From: Thermoplasmata archaeon
GTDB taxonomy: Archaea > Thermoplasmatota > Thermoplasmata > Sysuiplasmatales > Sysuiplasmataceae
NCBI GenBank assembly: GCA_021811925.1
Contig: JAKAPY010000038.1
Span: 1 to 12,499 of the forward strand
DNA length: 12,499 bases
Direction of reading: 5' to 3'
Both the position numbers and the translations under genes were made by a program. Under the pieces are notes generated by a model. The model made no database searches, was not told the DNA's origin, and worked only from the letters and a program-made list of their open reading frames with translations. The first letter of the stretch is position 1. Each line of letters begins with the position of its first letter. This document shows positions 1-5,379 of this stretch, in pieces.

Positions 1-1
1 G

Positions 2-895
2 GACTTTTCAAAGCAGGAAATTTCATTTGTCCTGAAGAAGGCAAAACAGATGGTCCCTTTCGCAAACGGCGAAGAGAAGTCAAATGCTCTCGAGGGCAAG
101 ATTCTTGGCACTCTCTTCTATGAGCCTTCAACGAGGACCAGGCTTTCCTTCGAATCGGCGATGCTGAGGCTCGGCGGGGCGGTGATGGGGTTTTCCTCCC
201 CGATGGGCACCTCGATTGAGAAAGGGGAAAACCTTTCAGACACCATCCGTGTCACAGAAACATATGCGGACATACTTGTGATAAGGCATCCGCTGGAGGG
301 TGCGGCACGCCTGGCAGCCGACCTGAGCACGAAGCCCGTTGTCAATGCAGGGGACGGCGCCGGACAGCATCCGACCCAGACGATACTCGACCTCTTCACG
401 ATGCTTGAGAGCAAGGAGAAGCTTGAAGGGCTCAATGTAGTCATACTCGGCGACCTCAAGTTCGGAAGGACTGTCCACTCCCTTTCGGAGGCGCTGGCAC
501 TTTTCGGTGCAAACCTCACCTTCGTCGCACCACCTTCTCTTGAATTGCCAAAGGAGGTCATTGCCGAGATAGAGTCGAAGGGCTGCAAGCCAAGGTATGC
601 AACTGCCCTCGAGGACGCGGTGAAGGATGCAGATGTGCTCTATGTGACAAGGATACAGAAGGAGCGGTTTGCAGACGCGACGGAGTACGCGAAGGTTGCA
701 GGCTCATACAGGATAGACTCAAAACTGCTTTCCAGGGGCAAGTCAACTCTTTCGGTCATGCATCCGCTCCCGCGCATCAGCGAGATAGCACCCGAAGTGG
801 ATTCGACATCACATTCACTTTACTTCAAGCAGGCAGCATACGGTATCCCGGTGCGAATGGCAATACTCTCATTGCTTCTGGGGGTGGAATTCTGA
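2..895 (+). CDS. pyrB: Aspartate carbamoyltransferase catalytic subunit, 5' end outside window
   Basis: Catalytic chain of aspartate carbamoyltransferase, which joins carbamoyl phosphate and aspartate to give carbamoyl aspartate, the committed step of pyrimidine synthesis, in the cytoplasm. Visible signatures: the carbamoyl-phosphate loop STRTR (Ser codon at 128), HPTQ (His codon at 368), the GDLKFGRTVHSL segment of the aspartate domain, and HPLPR (His codon at 761). The reading frame is open to the left edge, and the residues before the first ATG (position 50) read DFSKQEISFVLKKAKQ, which fits the usual PyrB N-terminal helix. ATG 50 is therefore internal and the gene starts outside the window; only about a dozen residues should be missing. 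The stop overlaps the proposed pyrI start by 4 nt, so the two are co-transcribed and probably translationally coupled. Identification is very secure. Confidence 0.96.
   Translation, partial: DFSKQEISFVLKKAKQMVPFANGEEKSNALEGKILGTLFYEPSTRTRLSFESAMLRLGGAVMGFSSPMGTSIEKGENLSDTIRVTETYADILVIRHPLEGAARLAADLSTKPVVNAGDGAGQHPTQTILDLFTMLESKEKLEGLNVVILGDLKFGRTVHSLSEALALFGANLTFVAPPSLELPKEVIAEIESKGCKPRYATALEDAVKDADVLYVTRIQKERFADATEYAKVAGSYRIDSKLLSRGKSTLSVMHPLPRISEIAPEVDSTSHSLYFKQAAYGIPVRMAILSLLLGVEF
880..887 (+). promoter_or_regulatory. G-rich Shine-Dalgarno-like site ahead of pyrI, inside the pyrB end
   Basis: GGGGGTGG resembles the archaeal GGAGGTGAT consensus with one or two mismatches. Its first five Gs end 7 nt before CTG 892, good spacing for initiation there, and leave only 4 nt before ATT 889. 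The same five Gs (880-884) could also let a ribosome slip by -1 from the pyrB frame into the pyrI frame. The site decides between these readings, so it is listed separately. Confidence 0.5.
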
Positions 896-1350
896 AGGAA
901 CTGAAGGTCCAGCCTATACGGAACGGCACCGTTATAGACCATATTGAAACAGGTGCCGCACTGAGCGTGCTTAAAATACTCGGCGTTACGGGGGAGAACG
1001 TAAAAAGCACTGTAAGCGTGGCCATGCACGTGAGGAGCAAGAAGGATGAGTGGAAGGACATTGTGAAGATCGAGGACAGGGAGCTCTATTCGGACGAAGT
1101 GAACAGAATTTCCCTAATCGCGCCCCGGGCCACAATCAACATAATCAGGGATTACAACGTTGCCGAGAAGATGAAGGTCGAGCTTCCATCGGTCGTGAGG
1201 GGCATAGTAAGGTGCGCCAATCCAAACTGCGTAACAAACAGCAACGAGCCTGTGGATACCAGCTTCCTCGTTGTGAGCCAGAGGCCGCTGACGCTCAAGT
1301 GCCATTTCTGTGACAGGATTCAGTCCAGCGTGGAGAAATACATAATCTAG
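892..1350 (+). CDS. pyrI: Aspartate carbamoyltransferase regulatory subunit, probable CTG start
   Basis: Regulatory chain that binds nucleotide effectors (CTP, ATP) and holds PyrB trimers together through a zinc site. With a start at CTG 892 the protein has 152 aa, against 153 in E. coli. Family landmarks fall one to three residues from their E. coli positions: D16-H17 in GTVIDH, K59, K93, and zinc cysteines C108, C113, C137 and C140. The nearest standard start codon in frame is GTG 967, but the 25 codons before it encode the conserved stretch VQPIRNGTVIDHIETG, so that start would remove part of the effector site. CTG 892 overlaps the pyrB stop as CTGA and lies 7 nt after a G-rich Shine-Dalgarno-like run at 880-884. 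Alternatives are ATT 889, a -1 frameshift from pyrB on the GGGGG run, or a sequencing error. Function is secure; the start is inferred. Confidence 0.93.
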   Translation: MKELKVQPIRNGTVIDHIETGAALSVLKILGVTGENVKSTVSVAMHVRSKKDEWKDIVKIEDRELYSDEVNRISLIAPRATINIIRDYNVAEKMKVELPSVVRGIVRCANPNCVTNSNEPVDTSFLVVSQRPLTLKCHFCDRIQSSVEKYII

Positions 1351-1733
1351 TTCAGCCAGGGCGCTTCCTTTCTGAGCTTCGTTGCCACTTCTTCCATACC
1401 GCGGAGAGCCTTTTCCGTCGCCTGAGAATCCTCGAGCACTCCCACCAGTATGTAATTGGAGCTCACTGGGAAAAGAAGAAGCCTGTTGCCTTCAAAGGTC
1501 GCAACTATGTTGTCCACCTTCCCTGCCTTGACATCCCCCTTGACGGCCTCGGCTGCGCTGAATACTATTGCGGTCATGGCCGCGAATGTCTCCTTCTTCT
1601 GCTGGCTCACCGAGTCCCCGGCCACGAGCAACCCTGTTCTTGAAACAATTGAGCATGATGTGAGAGGACCTTCTGAAACGAGCTTGTCTAGAATCCGCTC
1701 CTCGGTCTTCTTGTTCGCTGTTTTGCTCTCCAC
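1347..1733 (-). CDS. Roadblock/LC7 domain protein
   Basis: A 128-aa single-domain protein of the Roadblock/LC7 superfamily, small dimeric proteins that in bacteria and archaea often regulate or scaffold Ras-like GTPases. Visible pattern: N-terminal helix (about residues 8-20), a strand and turn CSIVSRTGLLVAG (27-39), a long alanine-rich helix FAAMTAIVFSAAEAV (50-64), strands NIVATFEGNRLLLFPV (75-90) and ILVGVLED (95-102), and a closing helix. The start is GTG 1733; no other in-frame start lies nearby. A Shine-Dalgarno-like AAAGGAG sits about 14 nt upstream, somewhat far. No GTPase gene is present in the window, so the partner is unknown. The stop shares the tetranucleotide CTAG (1347-1350) with the convergent pyrI stop. 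It is probably transcribed alone, since an AT-rich promoter lies between it and the gene upstream. Confidence 0.85.
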   Translation of the reverse strand: MESKTANKKTEERILDKLVSEGPLTSCSIVSRTGLLVAGDSVSQQKKETFAAMTAIVFSAAEAVKGDVKAGKVDNIVATFEGNRLLLFPVSSNYILVGVLEDSQATEKALRGMEEVATKLRKEAPWLN

Positions 1734-1754
1734 CGTGGTGTGTTCAACTCCTTT

Positions 1755-1766
1755 GTATGCGCATAC
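1755..1766. repeat. Perfect 12-bp palindrome at predicted start of Roadblock transcript
   Basis: GTATGCGCATAC is a perfect inverted repeat with 6-bp arms and no spacer. It lies where the Roadblock transcript is predicted to begin, about 25 nt downstream of the TATA-like tract, a typical place for an archaeal repressor operator. Regulatory function is inference from position and symmetry. Confidence 0.45.
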
Positions 1767-1779
1767 CCATCGTGGATTT

Positions 1780-1793
1780 CCAATATAATATTA
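1780..1793 (-). promoter_or_regulatory. Predicted TATA box of the Roadblock gene
   Basis: On the minus strand this reads AATATTATATTGG, the only strongly AT-rich tract in the gap between the Roadblock gene and the zinc-ribbon gene. With the usual 25-nt spacing, transcription would start near 1760, leaving a leader of just under 30 nt that includes AAAGGAG. Confidence 0.55.
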
Positions 1794-1828
1794 TTCGTGC
1801 CGGAAAAGGACTCGTGTGACAATGGCCC

Positions 1829-2713
1829 TCAGCTTTCTATCTTGCCGCCACACTTGCCGCAGAAGGTATCACCCTTCGAGAGCTGCTCTCCGCAAGACGG
1901 GCATTGAAGTGTGATCCTTCCTCCGCACTTCCTGCAGAAGCTGTCGCCTGCCTTCAGCGGTGCACCGCACTCCCCGCATACATGGTTTGCCGCCTTCGGA
2001 GTTTCAACACTCTTCTCAGGTGACTGCGGCGGGATCGCCTGTATGTTTGTTTCGCCGCCTCCATCTCCTGCCAGCGACCTGCTGGCCCTCACTGCAAGCC
2101 TAAGCGCTTCATCGTACCTTTCATCTTCAAAATTCTCTTTTGCCTCTGCCAGGATCTTGGCCGGTATCTCGGTATTCTTACTTTCACCGGATGCCTTCTC
2201 CACTTCAGTTTCTACTGACCTGATTGTGAAACTTGCTTCGGCGTAGTTCCTTGGCAGCTTCTTCTGTGTGACTGGCGGCTGCGCCTCGGCGGGGGGTGGC
2301 GCCTGCCTGATTTCCTGTCCTTTCTGCGCACTTGATGTTTCGCCTGCAGCTTGCTTCGACAGCCCGCCGGTCTGCCTCACGCTGGCAGACTTGATATCGA
2401 ACAGTGTGTTCCTTGCATCTTCGGCGAGAAGCTTGGCATTGGTGAAATTTCCCATTTCGAGCTCAGCATCCGTCTGCCTCACAAGAGGTTCAGCCCTGGC
2501 CACGTCGTAACCCTGGGCCCTGAGGTTTCTCATGATTGCCTTCGTTGTCACGGAGGCGTTGAATGCCTCCTCCCTCGCGACGCCGGCCGCGAGCCTTGCT
2601 CTCCTCTTCCTCGTCAGCCTGCCTCTTGCGTAACTCCATTCCAGGTAGCCTGCCAGGATGAGGACCGCTATCAGGACGGCTAGGATGAATGCGGTCTGGA
2701 TGGTAAGGTTCAA
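1829..2713 (-). CDS. Membrane-anchored protein with two C-terminal zinc ribbons
   Basis: Unknown function. From TTG 2713 the protein has 294 aa. Order of parts: a hydrophobic segment at about residues 5-24 (AFILAVLIAVLILAGYLEW), a basic stretch (RGRLTRKRRAR) suggesting that the bulk is cytoplasmic, a helical region, a Pro/Gln/Ser-rich linker, a second helical region, and two zinc ribbons with cysteines C246/C249/C260/C263 and C271/C274/C285/C288 (CxxC-x10-CxxC each). The helical regions contain similar hairpins, ELEMGNFTNAKLLAEDARNTL and ENFEDERYDEALRLAVRASRSL, which look like an internal TPR-like duplication. TTG 2713 is preferred over TTG 2749 because AGAGGG lies 8 nt before it and the protein then begins directly with the membrane helix. 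Zinc binding and membrane anchoring follow from sequence; the role, perhaps assembly or nucleic-acid contact, is open. Confidence 0.8.
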   Translation of the reverse strand: MNLTIQTAFILAVLIAVLILAGYLEWSYARGRLTRKRRARLAAGVAREEAFNASVTTKAIMRNLRAQGYDVARAEPLVRQTDAELEMGNFTNAKLLAEDARNTLFDIKSASVRQTGGLSKQAAGETSSAQKGQEIRQAPPPAEAQPPVTQKKLPRNYAEASFTIRSVETEVEKASGESKNTEIPAKILAEAKENFEDERYDEALRLAVRASRSLAGDGGGETNIQAIPPQSPEKSVETPKAANHVCGECGAPLKAGDSFCRKCGGRITLQCPSCGEQLSKGDTFCGKCGGKIES

Positions 2714-2747
2714 GTCATTTACCCTCTGCGATAGTCTGCAGTTGCAC

Positions 2748-2757
2748 AAATAAAGCT
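2748..2757 (-). promoter_or_regulatory. Possible TATA box of the zinc-ribbon gene
   Basis: GCTTTATTTG on the minus strand lies about 40 nt before the TTG 2713 start, which would put transcription start near 2727, just at the AGAGGG ribosome site (2722-2727). A second candidate, GTTATAAAGG at 2821-2830, would give a leader of about 85 nt. The sequence does not decide between them. Confidence 0.35.
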
Positions 2758-2842
2758 TACTGAGTCGTTCTCACAGAAAAGCAGCGGGGAATGGCCGACA
2801 GCGCTCTAAGCGATTTAGCACCTTTATAACGGCAAACTTCAT

Positions 2843-2862
2843 CGTTATCCCGAAGGATATCG
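2843..2862 (-). other. UUCG tetraloop hairpin downstream of 5S rRNA
   Basis: In RNA from the minus strand, CGATATCC and GGATAACG pair (7 of 8 positions) around a UUCG loop closed by C-G, the especially stable cUUCGg form. It lies about 23 nt beyond the predicted 5S 3' end and upstream of the zinc-ribbon gene. It could be part of the 5S trailer, acting in processing or termination. No long U-run follows, so it is not a simple intrinsic terminator. Confidence 0.45.
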
Positions 2863-2884
2863 ATTAATTTGCCTGGGCACTAAA

Positions 2885-3013
2885 GGCAAAACCCCTTGCG
2901 GGGCCAAGCTTCCCGTTGGCTCGCGCACAACAGTACCACAGGGAACGTAGGTGGTCTTAACTTCTGGGATCGGACGAGACCAGGTGTGACACCACCACTT
3001 TGGCCGTCGTACC
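2885..3013 (-). rRNA. rrf: 5S ribosomal RNA, unlinked to 16S/23S
   Basis: 5S rRNA of the large ribosomal subunit. On the minus strand the hallmark loop region is clear: CACACCTGG, then CCCAGAAGTTAAG and ACCACC. Helix II pairs GGTGGT with ACCACC and helix III pairs CTGG with CCAG. Helix I can form between GGTACGAC (3013-3006) and GTTTTGCC (2892-2885) with one mismatch, which sets the ends; each may be off by a few bases. The length of about 129 nt is slightly above normal because a small hairpin, CCCC-GCAA-GGGG (2893-2904), sits just before the 3' strand of helix I. Alternatively that hairpin plus the Ts after it marks the 3' end or terminator. No 16S, 23S or tRNA gene is nearby, as in Thermoplasma and relatives, whose rRNA genes are scattered. 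Confidence 0.88.
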
Positions 3014-3040
3014 ATTCCTGAAAATCAACAATCCGATTCC

Positions 3041-3049
3041 CTATTTATG
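3041..3049 (-). promoter_or_regulatory. TATA box of 5S rRNA
   Basis: CATAAATAG on the minus strand is preceded by the purine-rich AAAGG, a BRE-like context. Its centre is about 32 nt from the predicted 5S 5' end, so transcription would begin a few bases before the mature RNA. This fits an independently transcribed 5S gene. Confidence 0.6.
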
Positions 3050-3075
3050 CCTTTGCAGGGACGGATGCGAAATCA

Positions 3076-3099
3076 GCACTTGCATCAAATCACAAGTGC
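3076..3099 (-). terminator. Hairpin across the DUF92 stop codon, possible terminator
   Basis: GCACTTG (3076-3082) and CAAGTGC (3093-3099) form a perfect 7-bp stem with a 10-nt loop spanning the last codons and stop of the DUF92 gene. Only about 26 nt separate it from the 5S TATA box downstream on the same strand. It may end or stabilise the operon mRNA and keep read-through out of the 5S promoter. Only a few scattered Ts follow, so termination is uncertain. Confidence 0.4.
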
Positions 3100-3822
3100 A
3101 CCGGCGATGAGGCAGGCGACAACAATAGAGGCCAGATTGTTCGTTTGCTTGCCAATCAGTCCGTTTCTCTCAAGCGTTGCCCCGAGCAGGCTGTCAGTCA
3201 ACGAGCCAAGAAGGCCAAGCACCGCCGTAAGGGGAATGAAGTATGCCGGAAGTGGCTGGCCGAGGAGCACCATAAGGACGTATCCAACCACCGATATGAA
3301 CAGGGCGCCGCCAAAGGAGGCGGCTGTACCTAGTGCGGATATGCCTCCGTCGGTTCCAGGCGGGACGGGCCTCATCGTGGTAATTAGCCTCGGATGCCTG
3401 TCAATCACACCGATCTCGCTTGCAAGCGTGTCGGCGGTCGCCGCGCCAATCGCCACTGTATAAATTATTGCGTAGTCGGCCTGGGAGCCATGACTTGCAA
3501 GCACCGTGCTGAGCAGTGCGATAAAGACAGCGGGAAGACTGTTTCCCACCACGTTGAGGCTGCCCCGTTCTCCTTTCCTTCCCTCCTGGAGCCCCATTCT
3601 GGCCTTCTCCAGTATGCGGAACCTCGTTGTGACGAACGCCGCCGCAACAAAGGTGAGAATGAGCAGGAGCCAAGAAAGGTTGCCCAGCAGCCCGATGAGC
3701 GAACTGACTGTGAATGCGGCAACCGACCCCGCCAGAGTGAGCATCTTCTGCCTGTAGGCTGCGTAACTGAGCAGCAGGCTGAGAATGATGGATATTATCC
3801 CCTCTGGCAATGAGGCAAGCAT
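3085..3822 (-). CDS. DUF92 / TMEM19 / VTE6-family membrane protein
   Basis: Polytopic membrane protein of the DUF92 family. Landmarks (numbered from ATG 3822, 245 aa): RGSLNVVGNS at 86-95, ATADTLASEIG at 128-138, PPGTDGGIS at 154-162, GSLTDSLLGATLE at 206-218, and TNNL at 227-230, with hydrophobic helices between. The plant member VTE6 is a phytyl-phosphate kinase in isoprenoid salvage; the archaeal members have, as far as I know, no proven reaction, so a role with polyprenyl phosphates is inference. It may bear on lipid synthesis here, since a geranylgeranyl reductase lies elsewhere in the window. ATG 3822 (GGA 9 nt upstream) is preferred to TTG 3837, which has no ribosome site. It is the last gene of a three-gene operon and follows the 103-aa gene by 28 nt (13 nt with the TTG start). 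Confidence 0.85.
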   Translation of the reverse strand: MLASLPEGIISIILSLLLSYAAYRQKMLTLAGSVAAFTVSSLIGLLGNLSWLLLILTFVAAAFVTTRFRILEKARMGLQEGRKGERGSLNVVGNSLPAVFIALLSTVLASHGSQADYAIIYTVAIGAATADTLASEIGVIDRHPRLITTMRPVPPGTDGGISALGTAASFGGALFISVVGYVLMVLLGQPLPAYFIPLTAVLGLLGSLTDSLLGATLERNGLIGKQTNNLASIVVACLIAGALVI

Positions 3823-3850
3823 CAGTAACAGTCCCAATTCCAGGGCGGTA

Positions 3851-4162
3851 CTATAATAACGCTCCCCTTTTCTTCAGAAGCAGTGATAGCCTCGGGTTCT
3901 TTTCAATCAGCCCGAAGATGCGCTTTGCCTGTTGCAGTGCAGTTTCCTCGTCGCCGCACGGATTCACAAGCAGCCTGCCCGTTCTGTAAAGCGTACATGT
4001 ATGGCCAGGGAGCTCTACGTCTATCATGAACCCCGATTCCCTCACATTGCAGCCGTTTTTCTTCAGGACCCTGCCGCATTCTGCCAGAGGCAGCTCGTAT
4101 AGCCTTGACGGGTAGACAACGTAGGAATTACCGGTGCATGGCCTCGCAGTGAGAAAATCCAC
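3851..4162 (-). CDS. Small protein resembling a TBP half-domain, function unknown
   Basis: A 103-aa protein I cannot place in a named family. The pattern from residue 13 to about 85 recalls one repeat of the TATA-binding protein: a short strand, an ELPLAECGRVLKKNGCNV helix and turn, a strand ending near VELPG, then TCTLYRTGRLLVNPCGDEE followed by a helix ALQQAKRIFGLIE, much like the TBP stretch with IFSSGK, TGA, SEEDA and a helix. It carries four cysteines without a CxxC pair. GTG 4162 is well supported: AGGAGG lies 8 nt upstream, inside the end of the kinase-like gene, and only 3 nt separate that gene's stop from this start, implying one operon and coupled translation. The C-terminus is basic (LLLKKRGALL). 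The gene is surely real; the fold is a guess from pattern only, and any DNA- or RNA-binding role is unproven. Confidence 0.75.
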   Translation of the reverse strand: MDFLTARPCTGNSYVVYPSRLYELPLAECGRVLKKNGCNVRESGFMIDVELPGHTCTLYRTGRLLVNPCGDEETALQQAKRIFGLIEKNPRLSLLLKKRGALL

Positions 4163-4165
4163 TCC

Positions 4166-4726
4166 TCAGGCCTCCTGTTCGCTCTTCTTGATGAAATCAA
4201 GCTCTTCAAGAAGCAACCTAATGCTCTTCCTGAGTTCCTCTATGGTGCCCTCATTGCCGACTACCCTGTCTGAAAGGGCTATCACGTTGCCGAGACCCCA
4301 TCCCAGCTCCCTCCTGTCCCTTTCATCAAACTCCCCGTGGCTTAGAGGCACATCCTCCCTGTTCCTGGACTTCAGCCTCTCGTACCTTGTCACTGCAGAG
4401 GCAACCACTGCCACAACGACTGCGTCCTTCCCAAAATGGCTCCTGAAATATGCAACTTCGGCCTCGCTCCTTGTCCCGTCGATCACGGTGTTTCTGCCGC
4501 CCACCCGTTTGACCGTCCTTCTTGCCCAGACATCGTTGCCCCGTTTCAGCCTCTCTTCGTTTGCAATGCGTGCGACGTTCTTTCCGGTCTGTTCAAGCCC
4601 GTACTCGTCCACCTTCTCCCTGACTATGTCGCCCATCTGCACAACGGGTATGCCGAGCGATTTGCAGTAAACAGCGAATTCTGTCTTCCCCGCCCCTGCC
4701 ATCCCGGAAATTATGAGTGCCTTCAA
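4166..4726 (-). CDS. UPF0200 P-loop kinase-like protein
   Basis: Nucleotide kinase-like P-loop protein of the archaeal UPF0200 family, often labelled dephospho-CoA kinase-like or adenylate kinase-like; I know of no proven substrate. From TTG 4726 it has 186 aa. Walker A is GMAGAGKT (8-15); MGDIVREK (31-38) and VIDGTRSEAEVAYFR (81-95) are family signatures; RYERLKSRNREDV (from 114) and DERDRRELGWGLG (134-146) fit the lid and late-core region of such kinases. The frame is open further upstream to 4840, but Walker A would then lie about 45 residues in, and a TATA box at 4756-4766 puts transcription start near 4736, so TTG 4726 is the likely start. First gene of an operon with the TBP-half-like and DUF92 genes. 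Some archaea fuse or pair UPF0200 with UPF0201, but the gene next door does not look like UPF0201. Confidence 0.88.
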   Translation of the reverse strand: MKALIISGMAGAGKTEFAVYCKSLGIPVVQMGDIVREKVDEYGLEQTGKNVARIANEERLKRGNDVWARRTVKRVGGRNTVIDGTRSEAEVAYFRSHFGKDAVVVAVVASAVTRYERLKSRNREDVPLSHGEFDERDRRELGWGLGNVIALSDRVVGNEGTIEELRKSIRLLLEELDFIKKSEQEA

Positions 4727-4755
4727 GAACTCTCGACATAAAGGAAAACCAGCCT

Positions 4756-4766
4756 GTTTAAATACT
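4756..4766 (-). promoter_or_regulatory. TATA box of the UPF0200 operon
   Basis: On the minus strand AGTATTTAAAC lies about 35 nt before TTG 4726, giving a predicted transcript start near 4736 and a leader of about 10 nt. Its position argues against the longer N-terminal extension of the kinase-like gene. Confidence 0.55.
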
Positions 4767-4871
4767 ATGCTGAGGTCGAAGCCCGACCCGGGAAGCAAAA
4801 TCCCGCAAGGCGGCAAAGTACGCTGCCGACCGGACTGCACCGTTCCCGGGCGGCCATGAACCGCCGATTGC

Positions 4872-4888
4872 GCCTGCCGGCGGCAGGC
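4872..4888. repeat. Perfect 17-bp palindrome between the UPF0200 operon and alba
   Basis: GCCTGCCG and CGGCAGGC (8-bp perfect arms) flank a single G. The element lies between the divergent promoters, upstream of both, with no gene on either side of it for about 90 nt. It could be a regulator site serving one or both directions, or a cruciform-prone element. A 10-bp palindrome, GTATTAATAC, follows at 4904-4913. Confidence 0.45.
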
Positions 4889-4922
4889 CGAGCTTGAAAT
4901 AATGTATTAATACCCGTAGCGT

Positions 4923-4954
4923 CTTTAAAAAACGCTGCAATCAGCCCATATAAA
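4923..4954 (+). promoter_or_regulatory. alba promoter region with two TATA candidates
   Basis: Two AT-rich boxes precede alba. CTTTAAAAAA (4923-4932) would start transcription near 4952 and give a 27-nt leader with GGCGTGAT as a weak ribosome site. ATATAAA (4948-4954) would start near 4976 and give an essentially leaderless mRNA. Both may be used. Confidence 0.55.
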
Positions 4955-4978
4955 CTCCATAAACAGGCGTGATGACAA

Positions 4979-5251
4979 ATGGCAGAAGATAACATCATCT
5001 ACATTGGCAAGAAACCAGCAATGAACTATGTCCTGGCGGTAGTAACACAATTCAACAGCGCGGGAAAGGACGTTACGATCAAGGCCAGGGGCAAATCGAT
5101 CAGCAGGGCTGTCGACGTCGCCGAGATAACGAGGAACAGGTTTCTCAAGGAAGCGCTTGTCAAGGACATCAAGATAACAACCGAAATGCTGAAGGAGGAG
5201 GACGGGACGACATCCAACGTCTCCTCGATAGCGATTGTCCTGGGCAAATGA
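4979..5251 (+). CDS. alba: Alba family DNA/RNA-binding chromatin protein
   Basis: A 90-aa Alba protein, one of the abundant small basic dimers that coat archaeal DNA and also bind RNA. Family marks: IYIGKKPAMNYVLAVVTQF (7-25), whose two lysines K11-K12 correspond to the regulated Lys16/Lys17 of Sulfolobus Alba, then the basic helix RAVDVAEITRNRF and the C-terminal strands with the KDIKITTEML segment and the IAIVLGK end. The length is typical. The start at ATG 4979 is the only sensible one, and either TATA box upstream fits it. It is transcribed alone: the divergent UPF0200 operon lies upstream, and ppdK has its own TATA box 128 nt downstream. No histone gene is in the window, so whether Alba is the main chromatin protein here cannot be judged. 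Confidence 0.96.
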   Translation: MAEDNIIYIGKKPAMNYVLAVVTQFNSAGKDVTIKARGKSISRAVDVAEITRNRFLKEALVKDIKITTEMLKEEDGTTSNVSSIAIVLGK

Positions 5252-5332
5252 GCACTCACTCAATTGGTGTCTTCTAGCCGCAGACAACATCTTTCGCCAG
5301 CGCCTGCGCTGCTTTTGTTGCGGACTTCGAAC

Positions 5333-5342
5333 CATTTAATTA
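5333..5342 (+). promoter_or_regulatory. TATA box of ppdK
   Basis: CATTTAATTA lies about 42 nt before ATG 5380, predicting a transcript start near 5362. The leader of about 18 nt would carry AAGGTG (5366-5371), a Shine-Dalgarno match 8 nt before the start codon. This makes ppdK independent of alba. Confidence 0.55.
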
Positions 5343-5379
5343 CGCGAAGCTGTTACCGAATCAGCAAGGTGCTTTCCCG

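Noticed and set aside
50..895. pyrB starting at ATG 50
   Set aside because: The frame is open to the window edge and the residues before this ATG match the conserved PyrB N-terminal helix, so the start lies outside.
967..1350. pyrI starting at GTG 967
   Set aside because: This would delete the conserved nucleotide-binding N-terminus that is plainly encoded just upstream in the same frame.
2893..2904. CCCC-GCAA-GGGG followed by TTTT as an intrinsic terminator
   Set aside because: Not called as such because helix I of 5S pairs best with sequence beyond it; kept as an alternative in the 5S entry.
3047..3463. 138-aa open frame on the plus strand over the DUF92 gene
   Set aside because: Antisense to a clear membrane-protein frame and low in recognisable structure.
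4727..4840. N-terminal extension of the UPF0200 protein to 4840
   Set aside because: It would cross the TATA box at 4756-4766 and put about 38 non-conserved residues before the first beta strand, next to Walker A, where the family begins.
4841..4978. Possible small genes in the alba upstream region
   Set aside because: The minus-strand frames here run through the alba promoter and have no ribosome site or family likeness.
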